64,000 bases of DNA from Populus alba (Eukaryota > Streptophyta > Magnoliopsida > Malpighiales > Salicaceae), in NCBI RefSeq assembly GCF_005239225.2, contig NC_133287.1:18170519-18234518 (forward strand), in the 5' to 3' direction. Every line of letters starts with the position of its first letter. The first letter of the stretch is position 1. This document shows, piece by piece, positions 1-11,880 of this stretch. Below the pieces are notes generated by a model that worked only from the letters and a program-made list of their open reading frames with translations, had not been told where the DNA came from and did no database searches. The position numbers and the translations under genes are program-made.

Positions 1-154
1 ACCTATTAGAAAGCTCGAATATAAAATTAAGAGTTGTAGTCACAATGTTATCACTTCCTGTGAGCACCCACCTTAACATGATGCTTTTACTTAGAATTCG
101 AAAAATAAGTTACCAGATAATCTTTGAGCATTGGAATTGGTATTCATGGGTTGA

Positions 155-222
<68 letters not shown>

Positions 223-802
223 TTCAAGTAAAAAATATAAATATTTATAAACTAATAATTATTTTGAGTATTCATTATCTACTATTATTTATTAATTAAT
301 AAAAATAGTTAATACATATATTTGAAGTATATATAAGTATATTAAATGATAAAATAATAAATATTATTCACACATATATATATATGTTTTTTTGTTAATA
401 TTAAGATATGTATATATTATATTGTATTAAAAAAATTTAAATATTCTACAATTATATTTATATAATATAAATATATATTTTGGGTCGGACAAATTTTGAG
501 TAAAGCTTAACAATATCAATACTCTATAACATATTCAAATAAATACTCATTGAACTACATTAATAAATTTAGCTTATTTATTTATTTCCACGGAAGATTA
601 TATTAGAACTGTCCTTATTCCAAATAAAATTGCAAAATTGTGAGAGAGATTGGTTTCCCTCTTCTGTGAAAAACAATGGTAAGACACCAATGGGTCCCCA
701 CCAACCAGGCCGCCAGAAAGGCCCCAACCCTCCGCCTTCCGCCCACCATCCACCCCTGACCCCACTACACATTTTACTGGACGTAAAGGCCAACCACCAC
801 CA
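1..802. other. AT-rich intergenic DNA, no gene seen
   Basis: Very AT-rich, with a long TA microsatellite and short low-complexity frames only. The last 200 bases become pyrimidine- and C-rich and lead into the PPR pseudogene, so they may be the remains of its promoter. I see no conserved protein, RNA gene or clear transposon end. Confidence 0.6.
158..219. repeat. (TA)n microsatellite
   Basis: About 31 uninterrupted TA units. The open frame that crosses it (Ile-Tyr repeats) is only this repeat translated and is not a gene. Confidence 0.95.
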
Positions 803-2668
803 ATGAAGAGCGACGCATCGTTTGCCCACCCTCGCATTGGTTCCCTCTCTCCAACGCCCTTCCTCCCTCCTCCACAAAAACTCTCCAGTCTCTCAGAACT
901 TCACTCAAATCCCACCACACGTTACATCGCTAAAAACCTTCCTTGCATAACCCAACCCTTCGCTAACATCTCCAATCAATCCCAGCTCACACAAGCAGTC
1001 TCTTCTCTTCAGATTTTATCATGCAAAGGCATTCATTTACCTTATACAACAATGTGCAAATTGCAAGTCTCTTAAATTAGGGAAATGGGTTCATATTCAT
1101 TTGAAACTAATTGGACTAAAAAGACCCAGTTCGTTTTTATACAATAATTTGATTCATATGCATGTACCATGCGGTGGCCATGTTAGTGCTTATAAGTTGT
1201 TTGATGAGATGACCGCGAGAAACTTGTACTATTGAAATAATATGCTTTCTGGGTATGCTAAATCAGGCATGACAAATCGAGCTAGGAAGTTGTTTGATAA
1301 AATGCCTAAGAGAGATGTTGTTTCCTGGAATACTATGGTTATTGGGTAGGGCAAAGCCGGTTTTTTCGTGAAGGTTTAAGGTTTTATAAGGAGTTAAGGA
1401 GATTAGGGATTGGTTATAATGAGTATTTTGCGGGGTTATTGAGTGTTTATGTTAAGTTTTAGGAATTGGTACTTGTTAAACAGGGTCATGGGCCGCTGGA
1501 TTTTTGTGTAAGATGGTGATTCCAAGCTTGGTTGCTGATGCATACGCAAAATGTGGAGAGATGAGTGATGCGACGAGGTTGTTTGATGGGATGAATGTGA
1601 AGGATGTTATTGCATGGACAACGATGGTTTTGGGTATGCACAATGCGGAACATGGTGGTGGCTAGGGAATTGTTCGATTTGATGCCTAACAAGAATTCAG
1701 TCGCGCGCACTTTGATCTCTGGGTATGTTAGGCATGGTTTAGTGTATACGACACCTGAGTTGTTTACGAATATGATGGTGTTAGGCACTAGACGGAATCA
1801 ATTTGCTTTTATTAGCAGTCTTTGCGCTTGTGCCAGTTTAGCTTCGGTTAAGCTTGGTAAGCACATTGATGGTTACTTGATAAGAAAAAAATTTAGACCT
1901 AATACAATTGTTGTGAGTTCTCTCATTGACATGCATTCCAAATGTGGAAGTTGCGGGCTGGTTTTTTTTATCTTATGGGCAATAAGCAAGGTGTTGTCTT
2001 GTGGAACCCCATGATTTATGCCTTGGCACAACATGATCACGGTGAAGAAGCTATTCAGATGTTTGATGACATGATGGGAAATGGATTAAGACCAGATAAG
2101 ATAACATTGGTTGTCATTCTCAATGCATGCTGTCATGCAGGTCTTGTGGAGGAAGGGCTCAGGTTACTTGAATCCATAATCGGGGGTAATTTTTTTTCCC
2201 GATCAGGAACATTATGCTCGCTTGATTGATCTCTTGGGTCAGGCGTGGCATTTTGACAAGTTGACGGGCCAACTTGAGAACATGCACTGCAAGATCAATG
2301 AACAGATTTGGAATGCTTTAATTAGCGTTTGTGGAATCCATGGGAACATGGAGTTTGGGAAAAAAGTAGCTGAACAACGTATAGAGTTGAAGCCACAGTC
2401 CCCTGCAGCTTATATACTGCTATCAAGTATTCAAGTGTATATGCTGACCTTGGGAGATGGGACTTGGTAGAGAAGGTCAGGCAGCTTATGATTGAGAGAC
2501 ATGGAAGAAAGGAGCCGAGCTCTTAGTCGGATAGAGATTGAAAATAAAGTGCATGCTTTCACTGCCTCGGATAGGTAACACCCTTTGAAAGAAGTAATAT
2601 ATTCATTCTTGGAACAAGTAGTTGGCTGGATGGAAGAGGAAGTTTCATCACCTATTGCTGAAAGGTAG
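803..2668 (+). pseudogene. PPR (PLS/E-type) pseudogene
   Basis: A decayed, intronless pentatricopeptide repeat gene. Intact members bind organellar RNA in mitochondria or plastids. Typical PPR blocks can be followed through all three frames: 'GKWVHIHLKLIG' near 1080, 'ARKLFDKMPKRDVVSWNTM' near 1285, 'GKHIDGYLIRKK' near 1860, 'VVILNACCHAGLVEEGLR' near 2110, and an E-domain-like end 'WNALISVCGIHGN' near 2310 running to a stop at 2668. It is broken by a frameshift or small deletion near 1040, stops inside conserved blocks (Trp to stop after 'RNLYY' near 1234, stop after 'MVIG' near 1347) and further frame changes near 1380-1520, 1940, 2190 and 2450. The order of the blocks resembles Arabidopsis At2g21090 (recall). 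It is clearly a pseudogene; the exact count of lesions is by eye. Confidence 0.88.
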
Positions 2669-5427
2669 AAGTTTTTCATCGTTACTTCTGCCAGGCAATA
2701 TTGAGGGATACCTACATAAGTAGTATTTTTTGAACAATTTTCCCAAACTCGTAACATTTTTTTTCTACTCATAGAAAGTTGTATTTCTGTTTCACATCTC
2801 ATAGAATTGAATCTCCACATCGTTACATCTGCGGAATTTCTTTCAGTAATTAGATAGAAAAATCATTGTTTTGAATAACAGCGTCTCAAATAAAACTGAT
2901 ACAGAGATAATTGTTTGCAATCGTTTTCCATGTTGTGGTATTTGATTACTTTTGTAACGTAGAATAATTGTCTGCGCGTTGTGGCTATGGAGGCTTTTAA
3001 TGCCTTGATTGAATAAACACATATAGGTTGCAGGTATTTTCTCTTGTGAAACCTCTGATATCACGAAAGTTATTATTAGCTCAGCTCAATTCATCAGTCC
3101 ATCATGAAGTATGTAGAATGTGTTGGGGCTGTGGTTAAGGACTCCAGATATCTGATACGATCCATATCGAATCATGCATGTTTAAAGCATATATCCAGAT
3201 AACAGAACATGTTCATACGTAATCACTATCATAGTTAAGTTCAGGTAGTTGGCCGGGTTTACCTGTTCCTGGTTTTTGCCATTAGTTGGTCTTCAATGGG
3301 AGCAGAGCCAACTCATCTGCGTCGCAGCCTTGGTACATAAAGCTTGTAAAGGAAATCCTTAAGTGCACTCTTGGCCTTGTTATTGAAAATAGGTGGTGTT
3401 AAGGAGATACTATATTTGTTTTGCAACTGATCAATTCTCGACCTTTTCATTCTCTTAGCTGCTTCATCAGTCGGCATTTTCTCGATTTTAGATGTTCTTA
3501 TTGCTTGAGTGAAATCATCACTGTTTTTCTGTCCTGTTATTTTCTGGCAAGTTCATCAATATTTCATCGATTGATTTTCAAAGGAACTACAGAAGTTAGG
3601 TCAGTGGAATTGACCTTGAAGACGGAAGAGGAGGAAGAACAAGTTAGATATCACGCCTAATTATTGCTGTACATAACTTCAAACACTGACCACTTACCTT
3701 TCTTGATTTCTTAGAAATACGTCTGAACTATCTTACATTGCGTTTGATTTCCATGAAGTCCATTGCCTAGTGATGTCCTCGCTGCAATGCAAGAGTTCTC
3801 TTTCATGATGAATGTGTGTGAAATCATGATTTTTGCATTTTATATCCGCAGTAACATGATTCAATGGATGCCAATGAGGTTGTGGTTCGACTGGTACTCA
3901 TATCCCTACTATCTTACGAGGGGAGCTTCGTCTTTATAACTAGGAAAAAAAAACATGATTCAATGGATGCTGCCTGCCTTTGGCCCTCGCAGTCATGTTC
4001 CACATCTCCAATTCAGACACGAGATTAACCATTTTCTACTGAGGTAGGAGGGAGCTTGCGTCTTATGACTGCCTTTGAATCATTGTGGCTTGGTCCCTGG
4101 ATACTAAATGCACATGGCGGGCTCCATTAAACCTCAAGGTTCGAGGTCCACGGAAATTTCTTGCTTATCTATTCGAGTAGAGACATTAATCATCATCTCT
4201 TGAGGACCACTTAAGTCTCGAGATAGACTTTCGAGTCCTTATTATTTATTTATTTTTTAATAATATTCGAGACATCTTTTGTGAGTTTTCATGTATCGAG
4301 ATTTCGCCCTTCTCTAATCATCTTCTAAGTGAATTGATCGCATGTTAATGCATTTACGTATCTTTTCTTAATATATATTGGAATTTAAACGTGAAATGGT
4401 ACCACTGGAAGAAATCAACCCTATCCAGTTATCTCAAGGATGCCTTTCAGCTCGTTTACTATTATCACCATGTGGGCTCGGGAGCTGGTATCTGTTTTAT
4501 GGGTTTTTTCCTGCATAACACATGTTAGTTTTTTATTCCTTCATCGACTGTTTCTTTTCTTTTTGCAGTTGTTGTAACTTGTAGCTATCTGGTTGCTTGA
4601 TCTCTGTCCAGCCAAGTGTTAACTGGTCAATGAGAAGATACTTAGGTATGGGCATCATTGATGAGGTGCAATACTTGGTGGCATCAATGTGAAGAAGTTG
4701 CTGGAAAAAAAGTGAAGAAAACAGCTATTGATTGATTAAGGAGACCTTGATCCATGAGTTTTTTTAATGGGGAAGACCTTTATCCATGATTTTTAATCAA
4801 GAGATGGCCCACTCCATCTTTTATAAAGGTCATGGAAGAGGACAATTACCTTGAATTATGGACATGATTAAGTGGTTGAACCACAGTTTGAAAAGTTCAT
4901 TAGGGTAAATAACCATGTGAAAGGAGCTGTAGTTTTTGCTGCCATGTTGCAGTTTATCAAGGGCAAAACCTTTACTACCATGGTGGATTTGGCACATGTT
5001 TTGCGTAAGGCAGGCGGGCGAAGCTGCACAGAACCAACAAGCCTCGTAATCATTTTGGACAGCCACAAATGTGGACCAAAGAAACTTATCTCGATTATAA
5101 CTCTACACCAATAATGCAAGCAAGGCAACCAGCTAGACCGAAAGAAACAAAGCATGTCCTTGTCATAATCAAGATTATTGCGGGAAAAAAAAAAAAAAAA
5201 AATTCTGTGGAGGGAAAGAAATGATCTTTCTAATCTCTTTTTATAATCTCAGAAGTATTTACTGTATAGTAATTACTTCCAATTAACGTTACGATACTGT
5301 GTATTAAAACCCACAGACCAATTCTTTTTCTGTGCAATAAAGCCTGCCCACCTACCTACAACCAGAAAAGGCAAGGAAAAAGAAGAACTCAACGTTCTTC
5401 ATCTTCTTCTTCCTGACATAAGAAAAA
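2669..5427. other. Intergenic region between PPR pseudogene and PLC gene
   Basis: Moderately AT-rich, mostly single-copy-looking sequence. Several 70-95 codon frames occur on both strands around 3420-3660 and 4830-5155, but they overlap each other, have no recognisable domain and lack coding character. An 80-bp retroposed insertion sits at 3872-3951. An A-run at 5185-5202 could be the tail of another decayed retroposed sequence. The last 90 bases before 5428 are the likely 5' UTR of the PLC gene (CT-rich 'cttcatcttcttcttcctg'). Confidence 0.5.
3853..3970 (+). mobile_element. 80-bp SINE-like insertion with 19-bp TSD
   Basis: The 19-mer aacatgattcaatggatgc occurs at 3853-3871 and again, perfectly, at 3952-3970. 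Between them lie 80 bases (3872-3951) that end in an A-run. The insert starts near 'gttgtggttcgactggta', which resembles an RNA polymerase III box A, but I see no box B. A perfect target duplication plus an A-tail is the signature of LINE-driven retroposition. The unit is unusually short: a very short SINE, a 3'-truncated SINE or a retroposed small RNA. The perfect duplication implies a young event. Confidence 0.75.
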
Positions 5428-6384
5428 ATGGGTTCTCAGGTCTCTAAACAGTTGGAAAAGCGTAAAGCAATCTCAACAGAGAAGAAAGCTCTAGTTGATC
5501 TTGGAGGGAGCTCTGGAGAAACGTATCCTGGTTCTGATTATCGCCCTTCTGACAGGAAGAATTGGATGGCTGGGCTCAGCCCAGAGAAGCTTCACATAAA
5601 CCAAATTGTATGGCCTGGGACCCATGATTCTGCTACCAATAAGATTGGCATCCCAATGATTACTCGACCTTTCGCTCAATGCCAGTCTTTGTCCATCTAC
5701 CGTCAGCTTTGTGTAGGCACCAGAGTTCTTGATGTTAGGGTTCAGGAAGATCGTCGCGTCTGCCATGGAATCTTGACAACATATAGTGTTGATGTTGTTA
5801 TCCAAGAACTCAAGAAATTCTTGTCAGAAACTCATTCAGAGATCGTAATTCTTGAGATCAGGACGGAGTTTGGTCATGATGATCCTCCAGAATTTGACAA
5901 GTACTTGGAAGAACAACTTGGAGAATATCTGATCCATCAAGATGATAATGTTTTTGGCAAGACAATTGCAGAATTGTTGCCAAAGAGGGTAATTTGTGTA
6001 TGGAAGCCAAGGAAATCACCAGCTCCGAAACACGGAAGCTCGCTGTGGAGCGCCGGATATTTGAAAGATAACTGGACTGACACAGATCTGCCATCAACCA
6101 AATTTGAAAGTAACATGAAGCATTTAAGTGAGCAACCACCAGTATCGTCAAGGAAATTCTTTTACAGAGTGGAAAATACTGTTACACCACAAGCAGATAA
6201 TCCAATTGTGTGTGTTAAACCTGTGACAAACCGGATTCATGGATATGCTAGGCTGTTCATAACACAGTGCTTCTCAAAGGGCTGTGCTGATAAGTTGCAG
6301 ATCTTCTCTACAGATTTCATTGATGAGGATTTTGTTGAAGCGTGTGTTGGATTAACACAGGCAAGGGTTGAAGGGAAGGCTTAA
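5428..6384 (+). CDS. PI-PLC X-domain-containing protein (PLC-like phosphodiesterase)
   Basis: Intact intronless gene, 318 aa. It belongs to the plant PLC-like phosphodiesterase superfamily, which has a bacterial-type PI-PLC X barrel without the PH, EF-hand, Y or C2 domains of classical PLCs. The two catalytic-type histidines are visible: His66 in 'WPGTHDSATN' and His113 in 'VCHGI', with 'LDVRV' (Asp102, Arg104) between them. The N-terminus MGSQVSK has Gly2, Ser6 and Lys7, a good N-myristoylation context, so membrane anchoring is likely (inference). There is no signal peptide. Substrate and reaction in plants are not settled for this subfamily; phosphoinositide or GPI cleavage is only the family expectation. 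The start is chosen because it is the first ATG after a CT-rich leader and gives the myristoylation signal. It resembles Arabidopsis At4g38690, which is also about this length (recall). Confidence 0.92.
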   Translation: MGSQVSKQLEKRKAISTEKKALVDLGGSSGETYPGSDYRPSDRKNWMAGLSPEKLHINQIVWPGTHDSATNKIGIPMITRPFAQCQSLSIYRQLCVGTRVLDVRVQEDRRVCHGILTTYSVDVVIQELKKFLSETHSEIVILEIRTEFGHDDPPEFDKYLEEQLGEYLIHQDDNVFGKTIAELLPKRVICVWKPRKSPAPKHGSSLWSAGYLKDNWTDTDLPSTKFESNMKHLSEQPPVSSRKFFYRVENTVTPQADNPIVCVKPVTNRIHGYARLFITQCFSKGCADKLQIFSTDFIDEDFVEACVGLTQARVEGKA

Positions 6385-7739
6385 TTTGTCTAATCTTCCG
6401 GAGTTCTTGTTCTCAGTTTAGAGATTTTTATTGTGAGCCATTATCTCATGTGATTAGTTTCTGGGTTGAAGATTTGCCCCATTATCCTTAATGGGGAAGA
6501 CTGTTCATTTGTCTGTATGTATGCTAAATTATTTGTTTGTGATGTATAAAGGATTTGTATGTTGGTGTTGGAAGATTCTGATTGGCACACATTTGTTTTT
6601 GTTCTTTCCAGCATTGCACTTTTACCTTTTAAAACCTGCCTTCTTACTGTTGCGATTTGATGAATTCAGCCTTTGATATTGCCCCATCACATCTTTACAT
6701 GTAGAAACTAACTTGATAAGATATATATAATAATCTAATTATTTGATTTTAAATTTATTTTTTAAAAATAAGTTAGTTTGAGTATTATAAATTTTAAAAT
6801 TATTAAAAACTTATATAATTATTAATTTCAAAACATCAAGAAATTATTTCGATATATACATAATCCAGTTTCAAATACCTACTATTATTAAAAAAAATAT
6901 TAAAAATAAGGGATTTTCAAATCAAACAAGGAAAAAAGCTATTATAACTAAATAAGATAATGGTGGTTCACATACCAAGCCGGTCTTATCTAAGCTCAAT
7001 TTGCTGAAAAGAGATGGGCAGGCTTCGTTGCTCCACTTGTTATCATCACATGTTCTTATCTAAGCTCAAATTGCTAAAAAGAAAAACTTCTCATGAATAA
7101 TCCACATCTGGTTGGCCTAAAAACCTGAGAAAAAAAAAAATTTGATTTCATTTTATGAGAATTTATCAGAAAAGACCGTAATTGTTTAAAAAAAAAAAAC
7201 CTTCTCCAGAAGGTGGTACATGCTATTGACTTGCATTTCCATGTGCATGTAAACTAATAATATCATTTGAACGAATATTTGAAGTATAAAATATATTTGA
7301 ACAAAAAAATTAATAAAAATCATAGTTTTTATATGAATTGATCAATCAATTAAGCTAAAGAATTGATAGTAAGGTTGTTGCCCCTCCCAACAATAAATCC
7401 CCTAATATCTAAATCCAACAACAAAAATATTTTTTATGAGGTTTATTATTTATTTTGTTAATCTTACTTTTAATTTAGTTAATGATTTTAGAGAGTACGA
7501 ATTTTTATAATTTTAACAATGTTTCACATATATATAAACTATACCCAAAATTTTATCTCGTTTTAAAAAACTTGTATAGAACTACAACTACCAAACTCTA
7601 TAAATTATTGTCAAACTCAACAAATTCTCACTTATCATAATCACAAGTAACTTCAGAAATGAAAAAAAAAATATTTACATGTAAAATAAATCTGAAATAC
7701 TTCAATAATACAATATTCTAGTTATTGAAACCCTAAAAT
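6385..7739. other. 3' UTR and AT-rich intergenic DNA
   Basis: Contains the PLC 3' UTR (to about 6700), then AT-rich DNA including a diverged dispersed repeat at about 6710-6890. The 61-codon frame at 6491-6676 lies within the probable 3' UTR and shows no domain. No gene seen. Confidence 0.5.
6710..6890 (+). repeat. Diverged dispersed repeat (copy 1, related to 42.8 kb)
   Basis: Shares the order of motifs 'aaattttaaatttatttttta', 'ttataaattttaaaattatt' and 'aaacttatataattattaa' with 42800-42960, in the same orientation. The counterpart ends in 'ctggtccggacaccc', a 3' end resembling that of the SINE at 58.7 kb, so this may be a decayed SINE-family member. Boundaries are approximate. Confidence 0.45.
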
Positions 7740-7779
7740 ATATAAACATAACTTATCTATTTATCTACATCGTCTACTT

Positions 7780-9790
7780 GATGATCTAAGCTCATTAATA
7801 ACACAACTAGATCCAGATACAGCACCTGCCTGAGCGGCCTCATCATCTATCATGACATCATCAAGAGTTAACTTTTCTCCAAAAGTATAAAGTCTAGTGT
7901 GGCAAACAATTAACCACTAGGAAGCATACATGTAACTTTTATTTTCTTTGTCAATATTACGAAGCACAAATGTCGTCTCTCGACTTTCCTGTAGCAAAAA
8001 ACCAACCTAATATTAATAAAACACTCACGATAAATTAAAAGATCAATACATAAAACTCAATATTTATAACATATATTAATTATAAAAGACTTGATTACTT
8101 ACGTGATTTTGAATTCGTTGTGCATGTTGCCCGTACTACATGTATCTAATTGGAGGAACCTACTCGATATCCGGAATAATGACCCGACATGTGATACTCA
8201 TGTACCAAATCAAATACTCTTCATCTCCACAAGACGCATCTCTCTAAATATCATGTTCCTCTGTGCATCCCATTGTGATACATAAGCTTCATGACAAGTT
8301 AACCAATCGTAATACTCCGATGAGTTATGACCTGCAAAACATCACTCATATCGATATCAACTAAAATGTGCTATTTACAGCCAAATTATCGCATTACTTG
8401 ATCTAAGTAATATAATTCAATCATCTTAAAAAAAATATTTGCTAGACAATTGATGTCCATTTATCTATCATGTTAATGTAAACAATTAGAGCAACTGTCA
8501 GTCTTTCATCCAAATAAAGCATCCACATAACCTGTAGAATATAAGTTTCTTAAATATTAAACAACAATAATTCGGTGAAGTTAATTTCTTTATTTAACAA
8601 ATAGTTCAGAAAATATTTGGATAGCATGTTGTCTATCTAACTCACTTTGATAAAATTCTAACACTTTTTGGGTTATTTTCAAATATTCTATCAGCACACC
8701 ACCCAACATTACAAATACATGTAATTTTAATTGCATTTTTAAAAGTTACAATTAGACAATACAAATTTGCATTAACATTACAAAATAACTTTGCAATACC
8801 AACATCCTAGTAGAAGCTATAATGTAACCATTATAGTCTAGATCATTGACAATAATCTCGGTATTTATAGTCGACCAACATAAAGATGCTCACAAGAATA
8901 AAACTATTATTAAATAAAAACAAGTTGATTATTTATTGTTAAGGATAAATATTGAATGTTAATACTATAATCAAATTTTTCGATTCATACCTGAAGAAGT
9001 AGCAAACATCCCTTAAATTGTTTGACCTTCTTCATGTATGTCAAACATAGATGTTTGTACTAGCATACTAAGACAACATATCTCCAGCTATATGTGGAAA
9101 TGACATCAAAGTCATCTAGAAGCATTAGATAAATTAATGGCACATCTCTCACTACAAGACCCATGAATAATACATTGCCAAATAAATGCAATATATATGC
9201 TTTGGCATACCTACACAACACATTAAAATTATCATAATAGTTCACACAAACTTAAAAAATAATCAACACATTCAAATATCATTCAAATCATGATTTAATT
9301 TGTATCTCCGTAAGATATCATCGTCAGCATCAGTTGGTGATGTCGTTAATATCTTCTTAATCAATTTAAGATGTATGTTATCCCTTTTCAATTAAGAAGG
9401 AGAGGGTGTCAATCCAAATAATCATTCGTATAACACAATCCGATTATGAGCGCCAGTAGATGTGATTATCCATCCATCAACAAGTAGTCTAAACAAAACA
9501 GTCACGTCCTCCGATTGATGTTAAATGAGGACGCTCAACATATATAATACTTTTAATGATAATTAAATTAAAAATATATTAAAATTAAATATACTTACAA
9601 TAATAGCGAATATGTTATTCGATTGATATCGATCCTCACAAGATAGAAATGTCGGCGAGACTGATAAGCATGGATTGTGACTAATGCTTTCCATGATCAT
9701 AATCATGGTCTCCTTGCTCATAGTCATGATGCCCAGAAATATCATCATCCAAATGAAGAAGCTCAACATGGGTAGACGATCCACCACCTT
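7780..9790 (-). pseudogene. Plant mobile domain (PMD) relic
   Basis: Minus-strand fragments in PMD order. Near 9640 'LSCEDRYQSNNIFAI' fits the N-terminal 'HRS..IW' block. Near 9465 is 'WMDNHIYWRS', a relic of the 'LLVDGWIITSTGAHN' block. Near 9215-9060 'YAKAYILHLFGNVLF' leads on to 'LIYLMLLDDFDVISTYSW', the most diagnostic PMD block. Near 8330-8230 'SSEYYDWLTCHEAYVSQW' resembles the C-terminal part. Stops and frame changes separate the blocks. PMDs occur in transposons and in the domesticated MAIN/MAIL1 proteins that act in silencing and genome stability (known). This copy is not intact and sits downstream of a transposase, so it is the transposon form. Confidence 0.7.
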
Positions 9791-9889
9791 GAGTGCGTGA
9801 CAATCTAAGTAATAATATCTATAATTAATGTGAAATTAGATAAGTTTAATATGCTTAAAAAAAATATAGCAATATATCATATCATATCA

Positions 9890-11880
9890 TATTTTGCATA
9901 TAATTATATTGCCATACATACATTTTCGATTAGAACACGTTTCTCTATTATAACCTATGTCATTGCATATGTCACACCTATAATGTGCATGACCTTCTCT
10001 TACATCTATCTTGTTGTGCAAACGAGTAGAAATTCATCGACCACACGCTAACTTCCATCTAGATGAGTCTGTTTCAACTTAAGGTTCATTGTAATGACTC
10101 CATTCTAGCTCGTCTAGTAATGAATAGAATGACATGTCATATGCTGATCTATAACTTTGAATCTCATAATGATCATTAACAAATTCTGTGAAGAAGTTTA
10201 AGTGATTCTCATCATAATATGCAAGAACATGTGAACATTGACATTAAAATGCATGTTATTTACCACATATATATGTTCTATCATTCAAACTAATTGTTTG
10301 TTTAACATCTTTTACAACACCCGGTTTAATAGGGGTGTTGACCTAAAATACATGTTGCTCAGAGTCAAATAACATTGCAGTATGATCCCTTGATCTATCT
10401 CTACTCATTATCAACTCAATCTGAATTGTTGGGGGCCAAATTTTACCACGTCTCCGCTTAATCCAATAACTATTACACCTATAAAATGTTAATTACACTA
10501 GAGTTGAAATAGACATTGCATAAGAATCTTTTAGAACATGATTAAAAGATTCTAAAAGATTAGTTGTCATATTACAACACTGGTGACCGCCATCATAACA
10601 TAAAGCCTATTTTTCCTTTGGTTCTCATTCAAACCATTCTTTATATGTTGGGTCCAGCTTACACATTCTTTCATACCATAAATCAGATTTGCATCTTGAA
10701 GACTCATAACACATCCTCGTCAATTCTTTTTTCATAGTTGGGTCTTTGAATTTATAGTTGAAGTTGCTAACAAAATATCTGGCACAATACCAATGGTATC
10801 CTATAGGTCCATACCAAACTTCTTCTACACCATTCTTGATGCTTACATGTCTATATGATATTATACAAATACTTGTTTTATTACCAATAACGTATCTTTA
10901 TATACAAAGCAAAAACCATCTTCAATTAAAATAATTTTCTTCATCAATAATTACAAAAGCCAAGGGGAATAACTCATTATTTGCATCAAAAGCAATTGCA
11001 ATCAATAACTTCTCATCATATCGTCGATAAAAATATGTGTCATCAATACTTATGGGTGAGTTACAGTGTTTGAAACCTTTAATAGAAGGTCTAAATGACT
11101 AAAAAAACTCTTCAAAAAACCATTATACTATCATCAAGATTTCTTATGGGCATCAAATCAACAACTATTCCAGGACTTAATTCATTTAATTGTCAATAAC
11201 AACCTAGGTGATTTTTCAAAAGACTCCTCATATGAACCAAAAAGATGTCCAATCACCTTCTATTTTGCAACTTATACTTTGTCATATGAAATTTTATACT
11301 TGTAATACAATTTTATTTCATCATGTATGCTTGCAACCATCATTGAAAGCTTATTTATCACGATGGTTGATATAACATTAACAATAAAAATTACATAAAG
11401 TTGATGGTGGTTTTTTTTGACAAGGGTCAAAACAAATGTGTATTCTTTTTTAACTTTGCTACCTCAAATGAATTCAGTCTTTTACACGCCCCCATATAAA
11501 TATCATTTACATTCAGGTGCTTGCACACATTGTAATTTAACAAATATGGAGTTCGACCATTGGATTCAGTATTGAACTGAATGTGTATTGTGTGTCATCA
11601 TTTAACTACATTAATCAACTCATTTTTACTACTGAATATTTGTCTAACCTCCAAATTAGACCTTTCTGGCATACATATATGAATAAGTATCGAATCATTA
11701 GAAACAACAAAACTAAACCCAGAAGCATCTCCAAATTCAAGAACAAGATGTATGATTTCATCATCAATATCATCATAATCATCAACATTCACCATCACAT
11801 TCGAGTCTAACGTATCATCATCTTTTTTTGTCACTAGACTTGAAATAGTCAAATCTATGTTAATCAGCAAATAGATTTAT
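9890..11880 (-). pseudogene. MURA-type MULE transposase relic
   Basis: Translated by eye on the minus strand. The N-terminal part (11870-11600) has an acidic stretch and 'VRQIFSSKNELINVVK', the usual opening of MURA DNA-binding regions. At 11080-10960 'SIDDTYFYRRYDEKLLIAIAF' and 'FPLAFVIIDEEN' match the catalytic DDE core. At 10850-10560 are 'GYHWYCARYFVSNF', 'CCNMTTNLLESFN' and a preceding stop. At 10300-10220 'MCGK.HAF.CQCSHVLAYY' is a damaged SWIM zinc finger. At 10000-9960 'CDICNDIGYNRETC' is a CCHC knuckle. Several in-frame stops make it non-functional. Confidence 0.8.

Noticed and set aside
45..299. 84-codon frame with Ile-Tyr repeat
   Set aside because: It is a TA microsatellite translated.
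4830..5155. Overlapping frames on both strands upstream of the PLC gene
   Set aside because: 80-95 codons on opposite strands with no recognisable family; probably chance in GC-moderate DNA.
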